Positions 1 through 6,604 of a stretch of DNA of 33,801 nt are shown here, piece after piece; position 1 is the first letter of the stretch, and each line of letters begins with the position of its first letter. The stretch is from positions 1-33,801 of the forward strand of contig JAUSCK010000296.1 in the NCBI GenBank assembly GCA_030651035.1, in the 5' to 3' direction. The notes beneath the pieces were generated by a model. That model worked only from the letters and a program-made list of their open reading frames with translations, made no database searches and was not told where the DNA came from. This DNA comes from Elusimicrobiota bacterium. GTDB taxonomy: Bacteria > Elusimicrobiota > Elusimicrobia > Elusimicrobiales > UBA9959. A program made the position numbers and the translations under genes.

Positions 1-117
1 ATTATGCTGCGCTCTAAAGCCGGGCCTCACCTGCCTGCCTCAGGCTCGGCGCTACGCAAGCCTCGCCTTCCGGCGGCTTTTGCTAACCCTGTCCCCCAGC
101 CGCCCGCTCCAATTATT

Positions 118-381
118 ATGCCTGCCGCTTCTTCTAAAAAATCCTGGACCGTATATATCGTCCGCTGCGCCAACGGTTCCTTATATACGGGGATAACCAA
201 TAACCTGGCTTCGCGCATTGCCGACCATAATTCGGGTAAAGGCGCCAAATATACCGCCGCCTTCGGGCCGGTAAAGGTGGTCTGGAAAAAGCGCAAAAAA
301 GACCGCTCCGCCGCCTCCATCCTCGAAGCCGCCATCAAAAAGCTCTCCCGCAAAGAAAAAGACTCCCTCATAAAAAAATAA
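118..381 (+). CDS. GIY-YIG nuclease-like protein (YhbQ/UPF0213 type)
   Basis: This is a small single-domain GIY-YIG protein of 87 residues, the usual size for the YhbQ/UPF0213 group. The motif is visible as VYIVRC at residues 11-16 and LYTGITNNLASRI at about 21-33, followed by the typical HNSGKGAKYT stretch. Members of this group are predicted DNA-structure nucleases; the exact substrate is mostly unknown. The frame stays open upstream to an ATG at position 4, but those 38 extra residues are low-complexity Pro/Ala/Arg and do not belong to the domain, so ATG 118 was chosen. There is no clear Shine-Dalgarno site. The C-terminus is Lys-rich. It does not appear to share an operon with glmU, 126 bases downstream. 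Confidence 0.85.
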   Translation: MPAASSKKSWTVYIVRCANGSLYTGITNNLASRIADHNSGKGAKYTAAFGPVKVVWKKRKKDRSAASILEAAIKKLSRKEKDSLIKK

Positions 382-507
382 GTCCCCCATACCCCTGCCA
401 GGCCCCGCGAACCCAAATATCCGTTCCTTCCCTCCCGCCTATTTTTGTAGAATTTACTTGTAGACCTTTCCGTTCCTTATATTTTTTCAGTCTTCTTTCT
501 TGAACTT

Positions 508-1902
508 ATGCCCAAAAATAAAAATTTCGCGGCGGTGGTGCTGGCGGCCGGCCTCGGCACCAGGATGAAATCCAACCTCCCCAAGGTCATGCATTACCTC
601 GGCGACATGTCGCTGGCCGAGCGCGCCATACGCAAAGTGGCCGCGCTCGGCCCGGAAAAGATCATAGTCATAACCGGCCACAAGGCCGAGCTGGTGGAAG
701 CCGAACTCACCCAAAAACTAGGCCCCGCCATCCTTGGAAAAACCGTCTTTATCCGCCAGAAACTCCTGAAAGGCAGCGGGCGCGCCGTGCAGGAAGCCAT
801 GCCGCAGATACGCCGGTACGAGAACGTGATGCTGCTGTGCGGCGACGCCCCTCTTTTCAGGGTGGAGACCGTCAGGAAGATGTTCGGCTACTACTGCAAG
901 CGCTCGCCCGATTGCCTGGTGATGACGGCCGAATTGCCCGAGCCCGGCTCCTACGGGCGCATAAAGCGCAACCACGCCGGGGACGTGGCCGCGATAGTCG
1001 AGGCCTCCGACGCCGACGCCTGGGAGAAGGCGATAAAAGAGGTCAACTCCGGCACCTATTTTTTCCTCGTGAAGAGCCTTGAAAAGGCCGTGCGCACCCT
1101 TAAAAAGAAAGGCTCCAAAGGCGAGTTCTACCTGACGGACACGGTGGAGAACATAATCGCCGCCGGCGGCAGGGCCGCCGCCTTCAAGCTGGCCGACCCC
1201 ACCGAGATGACCGGCATAAATTCCCGAGCCGACCTGGCCGCCGCCTACGCTATGCTGAACCGGCGCAAGGCCGCGGAGCTGATGGCCGCCGGGGTCACCA
1301 TCGTGGACCCGTTCAACACCTATATCGACGAGAGCGTAGTGATCGGGCGCGACACCGTGGTCTACCCCGGGGTTTTTATTAAAGGCGCCACCGTTATCGG
1401 GAACAACTGCAAAATAGGCCCGTGCGGCGTTATCGAGGACTGCGTGATAGACGACGGCGCGGTGATAAAGTATTCCTGCGCGCTCGAAAAGAGCCGCGTG
1501 CGCGCCGGCGCCATCGTCGGGCCTTTCGCCCGCCTGCGCCCGCTTTCGGATATCGGCCCCTGCGCCGAAGTAGGCAATTTCGCCGAGGTCAAGAAGTCGC
1601 GCATAGGGCGCGGGTCCAAGATGCACCACCACAGCTACATCGGCGACACGGAGATGGGCGAGAAGGTGAATATCGGCGCGGGCACGATCACCTGCAACTA
1701 CGACGGGGTTAACAAGAACAGGACCGTGATAGGGGCGGGCGCTTTTATCGGCTCCAACACCAACCTGGTGGCCCCGGTAGCCATAGGGGCCGGCGCTTAC
1801 ACGGCCGCCGGTTCGACTATAACGGAGGACGTCCCGGGCGGCGCGCTTGCCATTGCGCGCGCACGGCAGGTGGTAAAACAGCTTAAAAAAAGGACAAAAT
1901 GA
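508..1902 (+). CDS. glmU: bifunctional UDP-GlcNAc pyrophosphorylase / glucosamine-1-phosphate N-acetyltransferase
   Basis: GlmU makes UDP-N-acetylglucosamine from glucosamine-1-phosphate in two cytoplasmic steps, feeding peptidoglycan and polysaccharide synthesis. The N-terminal uridyltransferase domain starts with the nucleotide-binding loop LAAGLGTRM then LPKVMH (residues 12-28). The C-terminal half is a left-handed beta-helix of hexapeptide repeats (about residues 260-455). The acetyltransferase signature is intact: KMHHHSYIGD, where His374 aligns with the catalytic His of the Escherichia coli enzyme, then VNIGAGTITCNYDG. At 464 residues the length is normal. The stop codon overlaps the start of prs (ATGA at 1899-1902), suggesting translational coupling. 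No Shine-Dalgarno site is seen before ATG 508. UDP-GlcNAc may also serve the polysaccharide locus downstream. Confidence 0.97.
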   Translation: MPKNKNFAAVVLAAGLGTRMKSNLPKVMHYLGDMSLAERAIRKVAALGPEKIIVITGHKAELVEAELTQKLGPAILGKTVFIRQKLLKGSGRAVQEAMPQIRRYENVMLLCGDAPLFRVETVRKMFGYYCKRSPDCLVMTAELPEPGSYGRIKRNHAGDVAAIVEASDADAWEKAIKEVNSGTYFFLVKSLEKAVRTLKKKGSKGEFYLTDTVENIIAAGGRAAAFKLADPTEMTGINSRADLAAAYAMLNRRKAAELMAAGVTIVDPFNTYIDESVVIGRDTVVYPGVFIKGATVIGNNCKIGPCGVIEDCVIDDGAVIKYSCALEKSRVRAGAIVGPFARLRPLSDIGPCAEVGNFAEVKKSRIGRGSKMHHHSYIGDTEMGEKVNIGAGTITCNYDGVNKNRTVIGAGAFIGSNTNLVAPVAIGAGAYTAAGSTITEDVPGGALAIARARQVVKQLKKRTK

Positions 1903-2852
1903 CTTCCGAAATGAGGAAGCGGGGCACGTTCAAGATTTTCAGCGGAAACGCCAACCCGGCGCTGGCCAAGAAGATATGCGACATCCTCGGCGTACCGCTC
2001 TCCGAAACGAAAATGGCCCGTTTCGCCGACGGTGAAATAGACGCGCATATCCTCGAGAACGTGCGCGGAGAGGACTGCTACGTGGTGCAGCCCACCTGCC
2101 CGCCGGTCAACGATAACCTGATGGAGCTCCTCATCCTGATGGACGCGCTGCGCCGCGCCTCCGCGGGCCGCATAACGGCCGTCATCCCCTATTACGGCTA
2201 CGCCCGCGCCGACCGCAAGCCTGCCCCGCGCGTGGCCATCACGGCCAAGCTGGTGGCGAACCTGATAACCGAGGCCGGCGCCAACCGGGTCATCACCATA
2301 GACCTGCACGCCGCCCAGATACAGGGCTTCTTCGATATTCCGCTGGACCACCTCTATGCCCGCCCGGTGGTCCTGGAATACATAAAGGGACGCAATTTCG
2401 AGAACATGGTGGTGGTCTCCCCCGACGTGGGCAGCGTCGAGCGCGCCCGCTCCTTCGCCAAGAGGCTGGATATGGGCCTGGTCATCATCGACAAGCGCCG
2501 CCCGCGGCCCAACGAGGCGGTGGTGTACAATATCATCGGCGACGTGAAGGGCAAGACCTGCTTCATCTTCGACGACCTGGTGGACACGGCCGGAACGCTG
2601 ACGCAGGTGGCCTATTCCATAAAAGAGCAGGGCGCGGGCAAGATAATAGCGGCCTGCACCCACGGCGTGCTTTCGCGGGACGCGATAGAGAAGATAGACA
2701 AATCTCCTATAGAAGAGCTTATTCTGACGGATACTATTCCCGTAAATGCCTCAAAAAGTGCTAAAATTAAGATAGTATCCGTGGCCGCGCTCCTTGCGGA
2801 GGCCATCAAGCGCAATCACATGGGCGAATCAATCAGCGAACTCTTCCAGTGA
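1899..2852 (+). CDS. prs: ribose-phosphate pyrophosphokinase (PRPP synthetase)
   Basis: The product converts ribose-5-phosphate and ATP into PRPP, the precursor of purines, pyrimidines, NAD, His and Trp. The family landmarks are all present: FSGNANPALA near the N-terminus, the PYYGYARADRK stretch that forms the ATP site, VITIDLHAAQIQGFF with the catalytic-site His, KRRPRPNEA in the flexible loop, and the PRPP-binding loop FIFDDLVDTAGTLTQ. The length of 317 residues matches class I enzymes. It overlaps glmU by four bases. The glmU-prs-rplY-pth order is a widely conserved bacterial arrangement, and it supports the assignment of all four genes. An in-frame ATG at 1911 would be an alternative start. 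Confidence 0.97.
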   Translation: MTSEMRKRGTFKIFSGNANPALAKKICDILGVPLSETKMARFADGEIDAHILENVRGEDCYVVQPTCPPVNDNLMELLILMDALRRASAGRITAVIPYYGYARADRKPAPRVAITAKLVANLITEAGANRVITIDLHAAQIQGFFDIPLDHLYARPVVLEYIKGRNFENMVVVSPDVGSVERARSFAKRLDMGLVIIDKRRPRPNEAVVYNIIGDVKGKTCFIFDDLVDTAGTLTQVAYSIKEQGAGKIIAACTHGVLSRDAIEKIDKSPIEELILTDTIPVNASKSAKIKIVSVAALLAEAIKRNHMGESISELFQ

Positions 2853-2902
2853 TCGCTTCTGGCGGATATAGTTTTTAACTAAATTGGCAGGAGGAACAGC
2901 AG

Positions 2903-3634
2903 ATGCAACAGACATTGATTTCAGCGGAGATGCGGGATAAAGCCGGCGTGCGGAGCGCGCTCACCGCTTTCAGGGCCGGCGGCCGGATCCCCGCCGTCAT
3001 ATACGGCCAGGATAAGAAACCCCTGAGCGTTACCGTGGACGCGAAGGCCATGGCCGCCATCATAAAGGTGGACCCCAACGCCATAATCACTATAAAGCAC
3101 TCGGGCGGCGAGGACACGGTCATAATAAAGGCCGTACAGCGCCATCCGGTTACCGACAAGCGCACGCATCTGGACTTCCTGCGCATCTCGCTCACCGAGA
3201 AGATCAAGGTGAAGGTGCACGTTAAGCTCGTGGGCGAGTGCTTCGGCGCGAAGGTCCAGGGCGGCCTGGTGGAGCATACCATGCGCGTGCTGAACGTCTC
3301 CTGCCTGCCCACCGAGATCCCGCACGAGATCGAGCTGGACATCACGGACCTGAACATCAACCATTCCCTGCGCGTTAAAGATATTAAAGCCGGCAAGGCC
3401 GAGCTGCTTGACGCGCCCGACCAGATAGTGGTCAGCGTGACCGCGCCGAAGGAAGAGAAGGTTGAGGAGCCTGTGGCCGGGGCGGTGGTGGCCGGTGCCG
3501 AGCCTGAAGTTATAGCCAAGGGCAAGAAGGAAGAGGGTGAAGAAGGCGAAGCCAAGGACGGCGCCAAGCCCGCAGCGGGCAAACCCGCGGCCGGCAAGCC
3601 CGAGGATAAGAAACCGGGAGCTCCTAAGAAGTAA
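2903..3634 (+). CDS. rplY: 50S ribosomal protein L25 (TL5/CTC form)
   Basis: This is the long, two-domain L25 form called TL5 or CTC, which binds 5S rRNA in the large subunit. Residues 1 to about 92 form the 5S-binding domain, with RIPAVIYG and the HLDFLRI segment that closes it. Residues about 95-190 form the second beta domain. The last 55 residues are a disordered tail rich in Ala, Lys, Glu and Pro with a KPAAG repeat. A good ribosome binding site, AGGAGG at 2889-2894, sits 8 bases before the ATG. A TATAGT at 2867-2872 could be a weak internal -10 element, but no good -35 is present. A strong hairpin follows the gene. Confidence 0.95.
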   Translation: MQQTLISAEMRDKAGVRSALTAFRAGGRIPAVIYGQDKKPLSVTVDAKAMAAIIKVDPNAIITIKHSGGEDTVIIKAVQRHPVTDKRTHLDFLRISLTEKIKVKVHVKLVGECFGAKVQGGLVEHTMRVLNVSCLPTEIPHEIELDITDLNINHSLRVKDIKAGKAELLDAPDQIVVSVTAPKEEKVEEPVAGAVVAGAEPEVIAKGKKEEGEEGEAKDGAKPAAGKPAAGKPEDKKPGAPKK

Positions 3635-3650
3635 CGGGGGCCCGGCGCAC

Positions 3651-3692
3651 AGGAGCAGAAGCTGGACCTTAACCTGTTCGGCTTCTGCTCCT
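3651..3692 (+). other. Strong hairpin between rplY and pth
   Basis: AGGAGCAGAAGC at 3651-3662 is perfectly complementary to GCTTCTGCTCCT at 3681-3692. Five further pairs (two of them G-U in RNA) extend the stem inwards, leaving an 8-base loop, for about 17 pairs in total. No T-run follows, so it does not look like a classic intrinsic terminator. It ends 21 bases before the TTG start of pth. It may be an mRNA processing or stability element, or a partial terminator that sets the ratio of L25 to peptidyl-tRNA hydrolase. Confidence 0.7.
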
Positions 3693-3713
3693 TGCATTAC
3701 CGGGGGATTTTAA

Positions 3714-4310
3714 TTGAAAGACCAGGTACAGATGGCGGCCCTGCTGGGGAATCCGGGCAGGGAATACGAGAAGACCAGGCATAATATCGGCTTTATGCTG
3801 GCCGACCTCGCCGCCGCGCGTTTTGCTCCCGGGGGGAAATGGCGTGACTGGAAAGGCCTTGGGCTTTATCTCGAGTTCGAGGCCGCCGGCCGCAGGGTTT
3901 TCCTGCTGAAGCCCCAGACTTACATGAACCTTTCCGGGGCTGCGGTGCAGAGCCTCGCGTCCTTCTACAAGATCCCGCCCGCGGAAATACTGGCGGCTTA
4001 CGACGACCTGGCGCTGCCCTTCGGAAAGCTGCGCTTGCGCAAGGACGGCTCCGCGGGGTCGCACAACGGGATGGACTCGATAGTTTCGGCGCTGGGGCCG
4101 GCCCTGCCGCGCCTGCGGCTGGGCATAGGGCCGCGGCCGGCGCAGATACCGGGCAAAAATTTCGTAATGTCGGGATTTTCTAAAGAAGAGGGGGGGCGGC
4201 TCGCTGAGTTCCTGGACCTGGCCTGCGAAGCGCTGAAGGCGGCCTTCGAGGACGGCGTGGAGCGAGCGATGAACCGCTACAATTATGACGGAGATAAACC
4301 CGTATCTTAA
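3714..4310 (+). CDS. pth: peptidyl-tRNA hydrolase
   Basis: Pth releases tRNA from peptidyl-tRNAs that drop off the ribosome. The family signature GNPGREYEKTRHNIGF is clear. Counting from the TTG start, Asn13, His23, Asp97 and Asn118 (in SHNG) match the known substrate-binding and catalytic residues, and the LLKPQTYMNLSG segment is typical. The TTG at 3714 was chosen over the ATG at 3732 because GGGGGA (3702-3707) lies 6 bases upstream and because the later start would cut the first beta strand before GNPG. The length of 198 residues is normal. The 3' end contains a G7 run (4190-4196) and overlaps the next gene by 26 bases. Confidence 0.95.
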   Translation: MKDQVQMAALLGNPGREYEKTRHNIGFMLADLAAARFAPGGKWRDWKGLGLYLEFEAAGRRVFLLKPQTYMNLSGAAVQSLASFYKIPPAEILAAYDDLALPFGKLRLRKDGSAGSHNGMDSIVSALGPALPRLRLGIGPRPAQIPGKNFVMSGFSKEEGGRLAEFLDLACEALKAAFEDGVERAMNRYNYDGDKPVS

Positions 4311-4515
4311 GATTTTTTTCGGGCTGGTCTTTATCCTGCTCGGGCTTGGCTACATTTACAAGCCGGAAATAATAGTGCGTATTAACCGCCTGATAAAGGA
4401 CACTTTCCTGAACGATTCCTACGTGGCGCTGCACCGAAAAAACTGGGGTTTCCTGCTGCTGCTTGTGGGCGGGGTGCTCATTTATATGGGCTTCACCAGA
4501 ACAGTCGGCGGGTAA
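4285..4515 (+). CDS. small two-helix membrane protein, unknown function
   Basis: This predicted protein of 76 residues has two hydrophobic segments, about residues 8-25 (LKIFFGLVFILLGLGYIY) and 53-70 (WGFLLLLVGGVLIYMGF), joined by a basic, polar loop. That arrangement suggests a helical hairpin in the inner membrane. It starts inside the last codons of pth and so is probably translated by coupling to it. I do not recognise a family. The reading frame, hydrophobic pattern and tight packing support a real gene, but nothing shows its role. Confidence 0.65.
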   Translation: MTEINPYLKIFFGLVFILLGLGYIYKPEIIVRINRLIKDTFLNDSYVALHRKNWGFLLLLVGGVLIYMGFTRTVGG

Positions 4516-4520
4516 GGCCT

Positions 4521-4946
4521 TTATTTTTCAGTGGCGTTCAATTGTATTTCAAGACCTTTGCTGATGAAGTTCACGCGGTCCCGGCGCGCCCCTTTCAGGT
4601 CGCCCCTGCGCGGGACTCCCAGCTGCCCGTGGGTGTTGAGGAGCGCCTCAAGGTGGATCCTGCGCGACAGCAGGTCCGGCATTATCAGGCTGGAGGAGGT
4701 CATCTCGAATCTGGCCGGGAAAACCGGGTTTATAATCTTTTTTACCGCCACCGGCACCCCGTCTTCGTTCCTGGCCACGATAAAAAGCATGCCGTTGGCT
4801 CCCGGCAGGCCGGGGATCAGCCCGGGGGCCACGCTGATGGTCCCCGATATCCTGAAAAAATATTTAAGCGCGACGGGGTAGCCGAAGCGCCAGGCCAGGA
4901 AGCCGGCCGCCGCCAATAAAACCAGCCACAGGAATTTCTTAAGCAT
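4521..4946 (-). CDS. membrane-anchored protein with a CcmH/CycH (CcmI) C-terminal-like domain
   Basis: The 141-residue product begins with one N-terminal hydrophobic helix (residues 4-22), either an anchor or a signal, followed by a periplasmic domain. The domain starts with GTISVAPGL and contains GMLFIVARN, VPVAVKKI, FPARFEMTSSSLIMP and GVPRRGDLKG. This order resembles the C-terminal domain of the cytochrome c maturation protein CcmI/CycH, in which a beta-rich domain carries VFVFAR, PLAVKR, DDSMAMMPG-like and PGDL motifs. Here the TPR part that precedes it in CcmI is absent, and there are no other ccm genes nearby. The match is by recalled motif order, not by a search. It is convergent with the preceding gene, 5 bases apart. 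A weak promoter may lie within 4950-4980. Confidence 0.7.
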   Translation of the reverse strand: MLKKFLWLVLLAAAGFLAWRFGYPVALKYFFRISGTISVAPGLIPGLPGANGMLFIVARNEDGVPVAVKKIINPVFPARFEMTSSSLIMPDLLSRRIHLEALLNTHGQLGVPRRGDLKGARRDRVNFISKGLEIQLNATEK

Positions 4947-5057
4947 CGGATAAAATTATTCGGGTGAGCTTGGCGCAACAGGGCGAAAAGACAGCAAGCC
5001 CGGATCTAAAGTCGCTGCTGTACCGGTGAATGAGGTCTTGGGTTCCGGCCGGCCGGA
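4947..5057. other. Structured intergenic segment, possible RNA element
   Basis: This 111-base gap between two minus-strand genes is rich in short inverted repeats. On the + strand GGGC and GCCC enclose a 13-base purine-rich loop, ACAGCA pairs with TGCTGT further on, and TCCGGCCGGCCGGA is a palindrome next to the stop of the response regulator. On the + strand the order of short blocks recalls the c-di-GMP-I (GEMM) riboswitch, but the middle helix is missing and no + strand gene follows directly. On the minus strand it would be the leader of the CcmH-like gene. Confidence 0.3.
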
Positions 5058-5492
5058 TCAAGTCGGACGTCTCAGGATATTGTTGCGGACTTGCTTTGCC
5101 AGGTCATTTGCGCTTGCGCGCCGCAAAAGCACTCCTATGCGGGCCTTAAGCTCTTCAACGGCGAACGGCTTCGTGAGATAATCGTCGGCGCCGACGTTAA
5201 GCCCAAGTACCTTGTCGGTCACGGCTCCCCTGCCCGTCAGCATCAATATCGGCACGGAGCGCAGCCTGGGGTCGTTCCGCACCTTTACGCACAGCTCCAC
5301 GCTGTCTCCGTCGGGTAATTCGCGGTCGAGCAGGATCAAATCGGGGCGGTGGGTTTCAAGCAGCTTGTATGCTTCTTTCAGCGTGGGAGCGGAAAGCAAA
5401 ACGGTGGTTTCATCCGAAAGGACATCGTGCAATAATTGCTGTATATCGGGGTCGTCCTCCACCGATAATATTTTGCGTTTAATAGGTTCCAT
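5058..5492 (-). CDS. stand-alone response regulator receiver (CheY-like)
   Basis: This is a receiver domain of two-component signalling with no DNA-binding or enzymatic output domain. The acidic pair Asp13-Asp14, phospho-acceptor Asp56 in LILLDRELPDGD, Thr86 in ILMLTGRG and Lys108 in YLTKPF are all present, so it should be phosphorylatable. A basic tail of about 25 residues follows the domain. GAGGGG at 5498-5503 is the ribosome binding site. No histidine kinase is encoded in the window, so its partner is elsewhere. It is divergent from the Cys-containing hypothetical, and the two share a promoter region. Confidence 0.92.
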   Translation of the reverse strand: MEPIKRKILSVEDDPDIQQLLHDVLSDETTVLLSAPTLKEAYKLLETHRPDLILLDRELPDGDSVELCVKVRNDPRLRSVPILMLTGRGAVTDKVLGLNVGADDYLTKPFAVEELKARIGVLLRRASANDLAKQVRNNILRRPT

Positions 5493-5525
5493 CGCATTTC
5501 CCCTCGAACGAGTGTAGCATATTTT

Positions 5526-5534
5526 CAGTATAAT
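5526..5534. promoter_or_regulatory. Overlapping divergent -10 elements
   Basis: The + strand reads TATAAT at 5529-5534, a perfect -10 consensus. The opposite strand reads TATACT across 5526-5531. They point to the hypothetical at 5658 and to the response regulator ending at 5492, and they cannot both be occupied at once. The -35 boxes are weak on both sides, so an activator may be needed. Confidence 0.5.
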
Positions 5535-5657
5535 TGCCCGGAAAAAATATACAATGTGGTTCAGGGCATCATCTATGCGTCAACTGCGGGAGGGTTTCAG
5601 GAATTTAGTGATGATAAAAGCAAAAACATCTAAAATCCGCGGGATAAAGGCAATGAT

Positions 5658-6386
5658 ATGACCGCTGTCCGCGACGAAAAACCGTTTATAATACGCTATA
5701 GCTTCAGGTTCGATGACGGCGCGCGGAAAGTATTTGAAGTGCGTCTGGACCCGAAGACCCTCACCGCCCCGGCCGCGTCCGGGCCACTGCCCGACTGGGT
5801 GCGTCTGGAACACCTGCGGTGCGAGGGCTGCCTGCTCGATCCCGCGGCGCACCAGTATTGCCCGGTGGCCGCGAATGTCGCCGGGATCGTTTCCGCTTTT
5901 CAGGATATCATTTCGGTCACCATGGCCGAGGTGACGGTGGAAATGGACGAAAGGACCATTTCAAAGCGGGTCGTCGTTCAAAACGGCCTTTCGTCGCTTA
6001 TGGGGATCTACATGGTGGTCAGCGGCTGTCCGACCATGGAAAAGCTGAAGCCGATGGTGCGGGTCCATCTGCCGTTCGCCACCTCCGATGAAACGGTCTA
6101 CCGGGTCATGACCATGTACCTGGGGGCGCAGTACTTCCGCATGAAAAAGGGGCTGGCGCCCGACTGGGAACTGCGGCAGCTTAATGAGCTGTATGAGCGG
6201 GTGAAAGAAGTGAACCTCGGATTTTCGGCCAGGCTCCAGAAGGCCGCCAAAGAGGATTCCCTCAGGAACTCCATCTGCCATCTTGATGTGTTCGCGACCT
6301 TCCTGCAGATGGGCGCCCTGAAGAAGGTGGACTCCCTGGAGTACCTGTTCGCTCCATATCTAGATTGTGAAAAGGGAGCGGTTTGA
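5658..6386 (+). CDS. conserved-looking hypothetical with clustered cysteines
   Basis: The 242-residue soluble protein has an N-terminal beta-rich part (YSFRFDDGARKVFEVRLDP, residues 14-32) and then a cysteine cluster, Cys55-x2-Cys58 and Cys68 in the PAAHQYCPVA stretch, with Cys124 in the VVSGCP segment. These could bind a metal. The C-terminal half is mainly helical. Its pattern suggests a conserved family of unknown function that I have seen in other bacteria but cannot name. AAAGG at 5644-5648 is a plausible ribosome binding site. A weak hairpin (CCGGG-CAT-CCCGG, 6424-6436) follows the gene. Its divergent pairing with a receiver-only regulator hints at a signalling role, which is inference only. 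Confidence 0.8.
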   Translation: MTAVRDEKPFIIRYSFRFDDGARKVFEVRLDPKTLTAPAASGPLPDWVRLEHLRCEGCLLDPAAHQYCPVAANVAGIVSAFQDIISVTMAEVTVEMDERTISKRVVVQNGLSSLMGIYMVVSGCPTMEKLKPMVRVHLPFATSDETVYRVMTMYLGAQYFRMKKGLAPDWELRQLNELYERVKEVNLGFSARLQKAAKEDSLRNSICHLDVFATFLQMGALKKVDSLEYLFAPYLDCEKGAV

Positions 6387-6548
6387 GAATATCCGCCTTT
6401 AAAAGTCCGATTTAAGCCTGAGCCCGGGCATCCCGGCCCGCCGCCTTCATTTTAGTCCTTCACAGCTTTCCCTGCCTTTTGCGGCCGCCGCCGCTATAAG
6501 CGGTCCTTTATGACACAATCTGTTAATAATCATTCAATATTCCTTTTA

Positions 6549-6577
6549 TTGACTTAGAGGGGGGTGTGTATTAAACT
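6549..6577 (+). promoter_or_regulatory. Candidate sigma-70-type promoter for the coiled-coil operon
   Basis: TTGACT (6549-6554, 5 of 6 matches to the -35 consensus) is followed after exactly 17 bases by TAAACT (6572-6577, 4 of 6 to the -10 consensus). The spacer contains a run of six G (6559-6564). The region around it is unusually A+T-rich for this window. AAAGGG at 6593-6598 serves as the ribosome binding site for the ATG at 6605. Confidence 0.55.
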
Positions 6578-6604
6578 TGATATAGAGTATTTAAAGGGAA
6601 AACT

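Noticed and set aside
33-117. Short inverted repeats (GCCTG-CCT-CAGGC and others) before the GIY-YIG gene, as a possible dispersed repeat
   Set aside because: No second copy is seen in the window, and the stems are only 4-6 pairs. A genome-wide search would be needed.
718-1632. Long open frame on the minus strand inside glmU
   Set aside because: It is antisense to a complete GlmU. Its composition is rich in His, Gly and Val as expected from reverse reading of GC-rich codons, and no domain is visible.
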